Positions 1 to 5,219 of a DNA stretch of 5,471 bases are shown piece by piece (position 1 is the stretch's first letter; the number at the start of each line of letters is the position of its first letter). Source of the DNA: CAYLZO01 sp964387775 (GTDB taxonomy: Bacteria > Chloroflexota > Anaerolineae > JAAYZQ01). Made by a program: the position numbers and the translations under genes. The notes beneath the pieces are model-generated. The model had not been told where the DNA came from. It was given only the letters and a program-made list of their open reading frames with translations, and did not search any database. Where the stretch lies: NCBI GenBank assembly GCA_964387775.1, contig CAYLZO010000296.1, positions 1-5,471 of the forward strand, read 5' to 3'.

Positions 1-139
1 CCACTTTTTTCGTTCCCCTCTCAGGGACCTTCAACTACGGTTGGGACAACTTCCCTGCTGATGTTCAGCGGTGTTAGCAGCGTCCTGGCGGGTCAATTTC
101 TACAGGGGGTTTTGTGTTTGCCAGGTATGTTGCCGCCGA
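1..139. other. Left flank of the insertion sequence, no convincing gene
   Basis: This stretch precedes the direct repeat at the left end of the insertion sequence. The third forward frame is open from the window edge to a TAG at 75-77 and reads TFFVPLSGTFNYGWDNFPADVQRC, which could be the C-terminus of a gene that starts outside the window, but 24 residues are too few to judge. A six-base inverted repeat CCTGGC/GCCAGG (84-89 and 120-125, 30 bases apart) is present but weak. If the IS inserted at the direct repeat, this segment was originally upstream of the lipoprotein gene now starting at 1549 and may hold its old promoter. I cannot identify a -35/-10 pair. Confidence 0.3.
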
Positions 140-156
140 GCCGGTGCCAGACCCCC
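140..156 (+). repeat. Left copy of 17-base direct repeat flanking the IS
   Basis: GCCGGTGCCAGACCCCC occurs here and, identically and in the same orientation, at 1495-1511. The two copies bracket the insertion sequence immediately outside its terminal inverted repeats. Being in direct orientation, they are not part of the inverted termini. They are either a target-site duplication, long for IS481 (usually about 4-15 bases), or a pre-existing repeated motif into which the element inserted. Confidence 0.75.
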
Positions 157-161
157 GAAAT

Positions 162-185
162 AGCCCAGGCACATATTGACCCACC
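162..185 (+). repeat. Left terminal inverted repeat of the IS
   Basis: The reverse complement of this segment matches 1467-1490 at 21 of 24 positions. The conserved blocks are GGTGGGTCA and ATGTGCCTGGG, read outward, separated by two mismatched bases. The ends do not begin with the family-typical TGT, although TGT occurs inside the repeat. Confidence 0.75.
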
Positions 186-423
186 CTGTCGGGGGGTTGA
201 GCTGAGGTGCTTCGGGGAGGTGGGGCACACGCGGTTCTGGGATGTGTGGGACTCCCTCTTCCCACCGGGGGGTCGGCGAACGCCGAAGCGCCGCAGGCGC
301 GGGAGGCGACGCTTTCGCAAGGACTTGCCGGAGGATCCCATCCAGATGTAAAACGCGGGTTCACAGGCCTGCCCGAGCAGCAACTCGGTGAGGTCGCTGT
401 CCCATGTCGACAGCGGAGGCGCC
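186..423 (+). other. Long 5' leader of the IS between left repeat and transposase start
   Basis: These 238 bases lie inside the element, upstream of the transposase. They contain overlapping open frames on both strands, none with a recognisable domain or good start signal, so I call no gene. A compact hairpin GCGCC-GCA-GGCGC sits at 288-300, within a wider imperfect pairing between GCGAACGCCGAAGCG near 277 and CGACGCTTTCGC near 307. Most elements of this family have much shorter leaders, so this segment may carry transposase-binding or regulatory sequence. Confidence 0.4.
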
Positions 424-2529
424 ATGAACCCGCCCAGCTACAGTAATGTGATGGAAGGAAAAGACAAAGAGTCACGGTTTCAGCACCGGCTGCGGATGGT
501 GCGCCATGCCCAGGCCCACGGGATCCGAGTGACGGAGCGGGTCTTCCGTTGCAGCCGGAACACGGTACGGAAGTGGCTCAGGCGCTACGAGGCCGAGGGG
601 GTGAAGGGGCTGGAGGAGCGGAGCCGGGCGCCGCACCGGATCCCTCATAAGACCAGCCCGGCCGAGGAGGCGAAGGTGGTGGCGGCTCGCCAGCAGGTGC
701 CGAACTACGGTCCGGACCGGCTGAAGGAGTGGTTTGACCTGGAGCCGAGCCCGAACACCATCGGGCGGATCCTGAAGGACCGTGGGCTGACCAAGCCGAA
801 GCGGAAGAAGCGGCACAAGCAGGCGGACCTGCGGGCGGTGAAGGCGCAGTATCCGGCGCTGACGCACTTGCAGATGGACGTGAAGTATCTGTGGGACATC
901 CCCCAGTACTGGCCGCAGATGCAGGCGCTGGGGCTGCCCAAGTACGAGTACACGATTCGGGACACGAAGAGCGGGGCCGTCTTCCTCGGCTTCGGCCATC
1001 AGGTCACGGTGACCTACGCCTCGCTCCTGATCCAGCGGTGCCTGAACCACCTGGAGCGCTACGGGATCGCCGCCGACCGGGTAACGGTGCAGACCGATCG
1101 CGGCAGCGAGTTCAGCGGCGGCCAGCGCAGGAAGCGGGACTTCGGCTTCGTGCACGTCGTGGAGCAGGAGGCGGGCGCGGAGCACCTCTACACGCCGCCC
1201 CGCTGGCCGAACGCGAACGCAGATGTGGAAGCCCTGCACCGGATCATCGAGGAAGAGCTCTTTGATCTCGAGGTCTATCGGGACCTCGAGGACTTCCTCC
1301 GCAAGGCCACCGTCTACCAGCACTTCTTCAACTACGCCCGGCCCAACAGCTACAAGGGCCGCAAGACACCGTGGGAGATCGTCGCGGTCGATCATCCCCG
1401 GATCCGACCCGGAGTCCTGGCCCTACCACCCGTCCTCCTCGAAGCCGAATTCGAGCAGACCGAGCAGGTGGGTCAGGATGTGCCTGGGTTTGACGCCGGT
1501 GCCAGACCCCCATATTCCACTATTGGCGGCTCAGGGGGTACAATTCAAATGGCTCAAGACCTGATCGCACGCCTCGTAGCACTCGCTACTGTGGCGCTCA
1601 TTGGCCTTTCTGCATGCGACGTTCCTTCCGGAGATCCGCTTGGAATAGCCAATCTTCCGCCGGCCGATGACCTGACTCAGTTCATCACCGGCGACATCGC
1701 ACAGCAACTGACACCCCAGGACCAGTTCCCCGTGCTTCTGAGAGGCCAAGGCGCTCGGCCGATGATAGATAGCCACCGGGCGGGAGCATTGGCCAAGGAA
1801 CTGATGGCGAACTATGGATGGTTGAACCGTGCTCTCTTGGAGCGCCAGCACGGGGCCCCCATAGACTTCGGCGCCCTCGAGGTTGGAAAAATCACCTTTG
1901 CAGAGTCACCGCACGCTCCCCTTGCCGCCGAAGTGCCGAATTTTGCCCATAAGTATTTCGGGCCGTTTTTCTTGGTCACCCTCGAGGCAGAGGGTGAACC
2001 CAAGGTTCGTGTGGCCGTATCGGCATACGCTGGAGACATCGCATTCAAAGCGGGCCAGCTTGTTTATCTCGGCGTCGAGAGCGGCCATGGCAACGAATTT
2101 CGCTGGGAAGGGTACCGCACCGTCTCCCCACCGGTCTCGGCGGAACAAGCTGCCATCGGCGTGGCGGCCTTCTCAGGGGCGAAGGTTTCGAATATTCCAG
2201 TCTTCGTGCGGCGCGACGGCTCGTTCTCTCCCTTTCATGGTTATTGGAAGATCCGGCTCGACCGAGCTGTAGGGGTGATCGCGGGCGATGAACTCGATCG
2301 AAGAAGTACCACGGCGGAGGAGTTCTTCGTGGATGACCGGGGGAACCTGATGGTCTCTGCTGGGGACCACCAACCCCGTCGAGCAGCACAGCCTGCCCTT
2401 CGGGCACCGCAGGTGCGCCGCTATAGCGCCGGCCCTTCGGGCCTCGTTGGGACCGTGAATACACCACCCAACCACTCGGTCCCCGTTGACCTGACTCCCG
2501 TGGTAGCCCTGGAAGGAGGAACCCGATGA
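424..2529 (+). CDS. IS481-like DDE transposase whose frame reads through into the downstream lipoprotein
   Basis: The product would catalyse DNA cleavage and strand transfer of its own element. Counting from the ATG at 424 (GGAGG at 415-419 precedes it; in-frame ATGs at 388 and 451 are alternatives), residues about 24-60 form a helix-turn-helix with the signature CSRNTVRKWLRRY. Residues about 69-122 look like a second winged-helix segment, and the integrase core follows. The catalytic triad is visible as D152 (QMDVKY), D225 (QTDRGSEF) and E269 (ADVEALHR), with a C-terminal NYARPNSYKGRKTPWE block. The transposase portion should end near residue 360. The frame instead has no stop: it crosses the right inverted repeat and direct repeat, reaches the lipoprotein Met as residue 376, and ends at 2529 (701 residues). 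This may be simple loss of a stop or an element that borrows its stop from the target. The family assignment is firm at DDE/rve level and likely at IS481 level. Confidence 0.85.
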   Translation: MNPPSYSNVMEGKDKESRFQHRLRMVRHAQAHGIRVTERVFRCSRNTVRKWLRRYEAEGVKGLEERSRAPHRIPHKTSPAEEAKVVAARQQVPNYGPDRLKEWFDLEPSPNTIGRILKDRGLTKPKRKKRHKQADLRAVKAQYPALTHLQMDVKYLWDIPQYWPQMQALGLPKYEYTIRDTKSGAVFLGFGHQVTVTYASLLIQRCLNHLERYGIAADRVTVQTDRGSEFSGGQRRKRDFGFVHVVEQEAGAEHLYTPPRWPNANADVEALHRIIEEELFDLEVYRDLEDFLRKATVYQHFFNYARPNSYKGRKTPWEIVAVDHPRIRPGVLALPPVLLEAEFEQTEQVGQDVPGFDAGARPPYSTIGGSGGTIQMAQDLIARLVALATVALIGLSACDVPSGDPLGIANLPPADDLTQFITGDIAQQLTPQDQFPVLLRGQGARPMIDSHRAGALAKELMANYGWLNRALLERQHGAPIDFGALEVGKITFAESPHAPLAAEVPNFAHKYFGPFFLVTLEAEGEPKVRVAVSAYAGDIAFKAGQLVYLGVESGHGNEFRWEGYRTVSPPVSAEQAAIGVAAFSGAKVSNIPVFVRRDGSFSPFHGYWKIRLDRAVGVIAGDELDRRSTTAEEFFVDDRGNLMVSAGDHQPRRAAQPALRAPQVRRYSAGPSGLVGTVNTPPNHSVPVDLTPVVALEGGTR
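1467..1490 (+). repeat. Right terminal inverted repeat of the IS
   Basis: This is the partner of 162-185 with three mismatches in 24. It lies inside the transposase reading frame and encodes part of its C-terminus (QVGQDVPGF), so the coding sequence runs to the very end of the element. Confidence 0.75.
1495..1511 (+). repeat. Right copy of 17-base direct repeat flanking the IS
   Basis: This copy is identical to 140-156 and begins four bases after the right inverted repeat. It ends 37 bases before the lipoprotein start codon. Confidence 0.75.
1549..2529 (+). CDS. Predicted lipoprotein of unknown function (326 residues)
   Basis: The ATG at 1549 starts a textbook lipoprotein signal peptide: a short N-region with one Arg, a hydrophobic core (about residues 9-20), and the lipobox LSAC with the lipidated Cys at 23, the only cysteine in the protein. 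The next residue is Asp, which in enterobacteria favours inner-membrane retention, although the rule varies between phyla. The mature part has no repeat or motif I recognise. It contains alternating hydrophobic/charged strands (for example FFLVTLEAEGEPKVRVAVSAY), and a Pro/Arg-rich tail from about residue 280. GGGGG at 1534-1538, ten bases before the ATG, is a weak ribosome binding site. The same frame is open upstream into the IS transposase, but the signal peptide makes 1549 the biological start. The stop overlaps the next gene's start, so the two are probably translated as an operon. The original promoter was probably separated from the gene by the IS. No function can be assigned. Confidence 0.8.
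   Translation: MAQDLIARLVALATVALIGLSACDVPSGDPLGIANLPPADDLTQFITGDIAQQLTPQDQFPVLLRGQGARPMIDSHRAGALAKELMANYGWLNRALLERQHGAPIDFGALEVGKITFAESPHAPLAAEVPNFAHKYFGPFFLVTLEAEGEPKVRVAVSAYAGDIAFKAGQLVYLGVESGHGNEFRWEGYRTVSPPVSAEQAAIGVAAFSGAKVSNIPVFVRRDGSFSPFHGYWKIRLDRAVGVIAGDELDRRSTTAEEFFVDDRGNLMVSAGDHQPRRAAQPALRAPQVRRYSAGPSGLVGTVNTPPNHSVPVDLTPVVALEGGTR
2394..2443 (+). repeat. Cluster of short hairpins within the 3' end of the lipoprotein gene
   Basis: Four perfect small palindromes crowd into 50 bases: TGCCC-TTC-GGGCA (2394-2406), GCACC-GCA-GGTGC (2404-2416), CGCTATAGCG (2419-2428) and GGCCC-TTC-GGGCC (2431-2443). The core GCCCTTCGGGC occurs twice, 37 bases apart. They lie in the Pro/Arg-rich tail of the coding sequence, about 80 bases before the next start codon. 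A role in mRNA stability or pausing is possible; chance in GC-rich DNA is the alternative. Confidence 0.5.
2513..2519 (+). promoter_or_regulatory. Strong ribosome binding site for the gene at 2526
   Basis: AAGGAGG lies six bases upstream of the ATG at 2526 and inside the end of the lipoprotein gene. With the ATGA overlap this fixes the downstream start and indicates translational coupling. Confidence 0.85.
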
Positions 2530-3050
2530 GCGACCATATCATTATGATTGCCGCTGCAGCTGCTTTCTGCTCAACGGCTTGCGCCGATATCGATGATTAC
2601 GAGCTGCACGACCACCAGTGCACCGTCCAGGTCAATGCCACCTGGAACGGGGCTGATATCGACGGCACGATTGACCACAGCGACGGACGTCAATGTCCGC
2701 TCGATGTTCCCATGGCGGGGTTTGTTGAACAGGGTGCGACGTTGTACGACAATACGGCCGACTACCCTGACCAGGGGAACGCCATCAGTTTGGAGATAGA
2801 ACCCTTCGACGAGTACAACTACCAGAGTTGGACCGGCGATTGGGCGCTCGTGTCCTCATCGACCTTTGTATGGTTCGATTGGTATCTTGACTCCACTAAA
2901 GGGCACGTTTGGAGAGGTCAGAACGTTGTGAACTTTGCGCGGGCAAACAGTCCGGATCACGTCGAGCACCGAGTTTGGATGCAGGACGAGATCTATGACG
3001 CCAAGGCAGTGATCGAGTTGACCTACACCTGTGGTGACTTCTGTATGTGA
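2526..3050 (+). CDS. Small exported protein with four mature cysteines, unknown function
   Basis: The 174-residue product starts at an ATG overlapping the upstream stop (ATGA) behind an ideal ribosome binding site. The N-terminus is an alanine-rich hydrophobic stretch (residues 5-18) followed by STACAD. Either signal peptidase I cuts after ACA at residue 20, or Cys19 is lipidated by a poor lipobox (Ser at -3). The N-region lacks Arg or Lys, which is unusual. The mature domain is acidic and aromatic-rich (many Asp, Trp and Tyr, for example the WFDWYLD block near 116-122). It has four cysteines at 32, 57, 169 and 173, the last two in a CGDFC motif at the extreme C-terminus, suggesting two disulfides in an extracytoplasmic fold. 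I recognise no family. Its coupling to the lipoprotein gene suggests the two work together at the envelope. The terminator candidate just downstream closes the unit. Confidence 0.8.
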   Translation: MSDHIIMIAAAAAFCSTACADIDDYELHDHQCTVQVNATWNGADIDGTIDHSDGRQCPLDVPMAGFVEQGATLYDNTADYPDQGNAISLEIEPFDEYNYQSWTGDWALVSSSTFVWFDWYLDSTKGHVWRGQNVVNFARANSPDHVEHRVWMQDEIYDAKAVIELTYTCGDFCM

Positions 3051-3067
3051 AGCTGCGGTGCGCCTGG

Positions 3068-3097
3068 AGCCCCCGGCAGTGGTTCTCGCCGGGGGCT
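3068..3097 (+). terminator. Hairpin terminator candidate closing the first gene pair
   Basis: A perfect nine-base stem GCCCCCGGC/GCCGGGGGC (3069-3077 and 3088-3096), extended by an A-T pair, encloses a ten-base loop 18 bases after the stop at 3050. The following bases (TTGCAGGTTATTT) are only moderately T-rich, so termination may be imperfect or partly Rho-assisted. The position between the two gene pairs fits. Confidence 0.7.
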
Positions 3098-3147
3098 TGC
3101 AGGTTATTTCCGAAGGGGGAGTGCGGTTGGGATTGGGGGTAATAGGG

Positions 3148-4038
3148 ATGCATGAGGACCGACAGCGGCCCAGCCCGCACCGAGTGTTCGCAGCTTGGCG
3201 TCTGCGGTTTACTCCTGCGCTTGCCGTCGTATTGAGCTTGTCGCTGGCGCCCTCGGTAGCCTTCGGCCAGGCTGCTTCGGCCTCGGAAGACCTTGTCTGG
3301 GGGGATCTGACGTTCACCGCCGCAAGCGCCGCACTTGGCGCAATTACCGGCGGCCTCGGTCGGTGGCTGAACGGTGGCTCCTTCTCGGAGGGATTCACTA
3401 TCGGATCGGCAGGGGGCGCGTTGGCTTACGGAGGACGCCGGGTGGCTGTCGCCGATTTCGCCGGTGCCGGTATCGTAGGTCGCCAGATCTCCGCCGTGGG
3501 CGCGTCAATGGTCGCGAACACCGCCGGGGGTCGGGCTCCATTGGAGCGTGTTGACCTGGCCGTTGGACCGCTGATCCTCCGTTTCGGTCCGAGTGAGACG
3601 CTCAATCCACAGCCGCGCCTCGTCCTGTGGGACGCCTTTTGGCTCATTTCTGCCATCGCAGAGCCAAGACTCCAGTTTGATTGGCGTGAGTCCTTGTCTT
3701 ATGGATCACCCGTGTTTTTCGCACCGGAACATGAGGTTGGGCACCGTGCAGCCGGCAAGCACCGCGGCGGCCTCATCCTCTTGGGCCAGAATTACCGACC
3801 AACCACCTTGGAGCACGAGTTCGTCCACGTACTGCAGTTCGACATGGTCCACCGTTTCTGGGGACAGCCGCTGGAGGGCTGGGCTCTCAGAGCCCTCGGG
3901 GTAGGCCCCGAGATATCCCGGTGGGTAGAGCTCGGCTTGACCGGCCCGCTTCTGGGTGCGGCGGTCAAGGAGGCGCTGTCACTCGAATGGGAACAACGGC
4001 CATGGGAAGTGGAAGCCGAATACCTGAGCCGACGTTGA
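3148..4038 (+). CDS. Predicted secreted protein with two HEXXH zinc-peptidase-like motifs
   Basis: The ATG at 3148 has GGGGG at 3135-3139 (eight-base spacing), lies beyond the terminator, and gives a 296-residue protein. A GTG at 3121 is an alternative, and the frame is open further upstream. Residues 1-40 are a long signal peptide: a basic N-region with several Arg, a hydrophobic core at about 22-38, and likely cleavage around AFG-QA. Residues about 58-125 are Gly/Ala-rich (AALGAITGGLG, TIGSAGGALAYGG) and could pack as membrane-associated helices. Two HEXXH sequences follow, HEVGH at 195-199 and HEFVH at 223-227. The second sits in LEHEFVHVLQ, resembling the active-site helix of zinc metallopeptidases (the HExxHVxQ style of DUF4157-like proteins). 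Glutamates at 287-291 (WEVEAEY) could be a third ligand. I infer a possible envelope-located zinc peptidase, but zinc binding may be retained without activity. It overlaps the next lipoprotein gene by 52 bases. Confidence 0.75.
   Translation: MHEDRQRPSPHRVFAAWRLRFTPALAVVLSLSLAPSVAFGQAASASEDLVWGDLTFTAASAALGAITGGLGRWLNGGSFSEGFTIGSAGGALAYGGRRVAVADFAGAGIVGRQISAVGASMVANTAGGRAPLERVDLAVGPLILRFGPSETLNPQPRLVLWDAFWLISAIAEPRLQFDWRESLSYGSPVFFAPEHEVGHRAAGKHRGGLILLGQNYRPTTLEHEFVHVLQFDMVHRFWGQPLEGWALRALGVGPEISRWVELGLTGPLLGAAVKEALSLEWEQRPWEVEAEYLSRR
3967..3973 (+). promoter_or_regulatory. Possible ribosome binding site for the lipoprotein at 3987
   Basis: AAGGAGG lies inside the preceding gene, 13 bases before the ATG at 3987. 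The spacing is longer than ideal and the motif also encodes Lys-Glu of the upstream protein, so it supports but does not prove this start. Confidence 0.4.
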
Positions 4039-4793
4039 GAGTGCGTGCTCGGTCAATCGCCGCGGGAGCGATCGTCGCAATGTCCCTGACGGGCTGCGAC
4101 CTGGGGCTGGTCGATCCGTCAGTGGAAGCTGCCGGTGTGGTGGTTCGGATGCTCATAGATGCTGACGCCGCAGCCGAGACCGTTGCAGGTACCGTCGAGA
4201 TCGCCCCGGGCAAGGGTCCCGATGGAGACCGTGTGCCTCTGGATCCGCGCCTGTGGGTCAACGGCGACCCGTTGCACCCGACAGCCAACGGTGGTGATCT
4301 CACCTACAGCTTCTCCAGGACGCTTTCAATCCCGCCTGGCGTCCTGAACGTGCGCCCTCCTGCATTTTCCGATGTACCTAGTTCCCCGGACTCCATCCTG
4401 GTGTCAGTCCTCGCCGTGGCAGCCCCAGATACCATCTCAGTGGCAGCAAGGGGGTCAATAACGTTAGAACTTAATGGAGCCGCGGACCCGCAAGATCCAG
4501 CCGTCGAGGCCCCCGGCCTGTCAGTGCACGGGAGCTCCGCGCGCTGGAGAGCTACGTTCGTTCCCGATAGCGCATCCGCCGCGGCCGGGGCGTCAACGAT
4601 CACCATAGACACGCGGGGAAGCCTAACCTCCAGCGTAGACCTCCCCGCGGTACTGCTGGGTCCTGAATTTTCAGCAGGTAGATTGTTGTTTCAGATATGG
4701 GCGGTGACGGACCTCCAGTCAGCTGACAGCCTTTACCGTGTCTCCGTCGAACGCACGGCTGTGGAGGCGGCAGAGGTCCTGATTCAGACATGA
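3987..4793 (+). CDS. Predicted lipoprotein of unknown function (268 residues)
   Basis: From the ATG at 3987 the protein has an Arg-rich N-region, a hydrophobic core (SIAAGAIVAMSL) and a clear lipobox LTGC with lipidated Cys37, again followed by Asp as in the lipoprotein at 1549. The N-region of about 22 residues is long. In-frame starts at TTG 4035 (overlapping the upstream stop) or GTG 4041 would give a more typical signal peptide but lack a good ribosome binding site. The mature part contains no further cysteine and is rich in Val, Thr, Ser, Ala and Asp. It has many short strand-like segments (for example TISVAARGSITLEL and STITIDTRGSLTSSVDL), suggesting a beta-sandwich extracytoplasmic domain. 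No family is recognised. The overlap with the HEXXH gene implies co-translation, and it may be a partner or accessory of that protein. Confidence 0.75.
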   Translation: MGTTAMGSGSRIPEPTLRVRARSIAAGAIVAMSLTGCDLGLVDPSVEAAGVVVRMLIDADAAAETVAGTVEIAPGKGPDGDRVPLDPRLWVNGDPLHPTANGGDLTYSFSRTLSIPPGVLNVRPPAFSDVPSSPDSILVSVLAVAAPDTISVAARGSITLELNGAADPQDPAVEAPGLSVHGSSARWRATFVPDSASAAAGASTITIDTRGSLTSSVDLPAVLLGPEFSAGRLLFQIWAVTDLQSADSLYRVSVERTAVEAAEVLIQT

Positions 4794-4940
4794 GAACAGC
4801 GTAGTTGCTGAGCGTCGACCTCGAGTCCTTCCGGGCCGGGAGCCGCCTCCTCGGATGCCAGCCCCATGACCGCCCTGCCGCCCTGACGAAGCACCTTCCC
4901 GCACTTCCGCGATAGCGATCGCGTTCGTTCTAGCCGCGAG
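4794..4940. other. Intergenic region before the IS91 remnant
   Basis: I see no gene here. An ATG at 4866 lies in frame with the IS91 remnant downstream but meets a TGA at 4884 after six codons. A perfect hairpin CGCGAT-AGCG-ATCGCG is present at 4908-4923. The sequence probably includes the degraded 5' end of the IS91-type element, whose boundary I cannot locate. Confidence 0.4.
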
Positions 4941-5219
4941 CAGCCCGCCCCAAAGCCCACGCCGCGTGTTCCCGCACCAGCGGCCACGCACCTGTACCCC
5001 ATCGTCCAGCACCACCTCGAGACATTCCTGGCCCGCGCCGCCGAGGCCGATCCGTGGGGCGAGGGCGTGGCGGGCTGGGTCGAGGACGACTTCCGGGCCT
5101 ACCTCCGCTGCGGGATCCTGGCCCACGGCTTCGCCCGCATCCGCTGTGACGACTGCGCCGCCGAGCGCCTCGTCGCCTTCTCCTGCAAGGGCCGCGGCGT
5201 CTGCCGCTCCTGCAACACC
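4941..5219 (+). pseudogene. Remnant of IS91-family transposase (N-terminal zinc-binding region)
   Basis: Translating in the frame of 5067 gives a stretch typical of the start of IS91-family transposases: HLYPIVQHHLETFLARA, then a variable linker, WVEDDFRAYLRCGILAHGF, IRCDDC, ERLVAFSCKGRGVCRSCN. The cysteines at 5145, 5154, 5184, 5202 and 5211 form the zinc-ribbon-like CxxC...C...CxxC pattern of this domain. Intact members are about 350-500 residues and carry the catalytic Tyr domain after this region. Here similarity stops abruptly at about 5219 (CNT, where CNTRRM is usual). The frame then runs on as unrelated sequence to 5414. Upstream the frame is open to a TGA at 4884 without any ATG, GTG or TTG before the GTG at 5067, so no normal start survives. 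I judge it non-functional. Confidence 0.8.

Larger units (their letters stand above)
157..1494 (+). mobile_element. IS481-like insertion sequence, about 1.34 kb
   Basis: The element is defined by matching termini and one transposase frame. Its 24-base inner inverted repeats (162-185 and 1467-1490) match at 21 of 24 positions, and exact 17-base direct repeats lie directly outside. The size fits IS481-family elements (roughly 1-1.3 kb with one transposase gene). The outermost 4-5 bases on each side (GAAAT on the left, TGAC on the right) do not pair, so the exact ends are uncertain by a few bases. The element looks complete, with matching ends, an intact DDE domain and no internal stops, and may be recent. 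Its right end lies 54 bases before the start codon of the downstream lipoprotein gene, so it has probably altered that gene's expression. A 238-base leader separates the left repeat from the transposase start. Confidence 0.8.

Noticed and set aside
3..77. C-terminal fragment of a gene entering from the left edge (TFFVPLSGTFNYGWDNFPADVQRC)
   Set aside because: Only 24 residues are visible, without a recognised motif; the first forward frame is also open here, so this is not distinguishable from chance.
93..425. Reverse-strand open frame of 110 codons across the IS left end
   Set aside because: It spans the IS boundary and direct repeat, has no recognisable domain or good start signal, and overlaps the leader; likely spurious.
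472..1395. Reverse-strand open frame of 307 codons opposite the transposase
   Set aside because: It is a shadow produced by GC-rich codon bias of the transposase; its translation is Leu/Arg/Pro-rich without domains.
2045..2542. Reverse-strand open frame opposite the first lipoprotein gene
   Set aside because: Its low-complexity Arg/Gly/Pro-rich translation mirrors the real gene and crosses the operon junction.
4763..4850. GGAGGCGGC/GCCGCCTCC inverted repeat around the end of the last lipoprotein gene
   Set aside because: The arms are 70 bases apart, one lies inside the coding sequence and no T-run follows, so it is not a credible terminator.
4915..4922. GCGATCGC octamer resembling the cyanobacterial HIP1 palindrome
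   Set aside because: It occurs once in the window, whereas HIP1 is highly iterated; it is part of the longer hairpin at 4908-4923.
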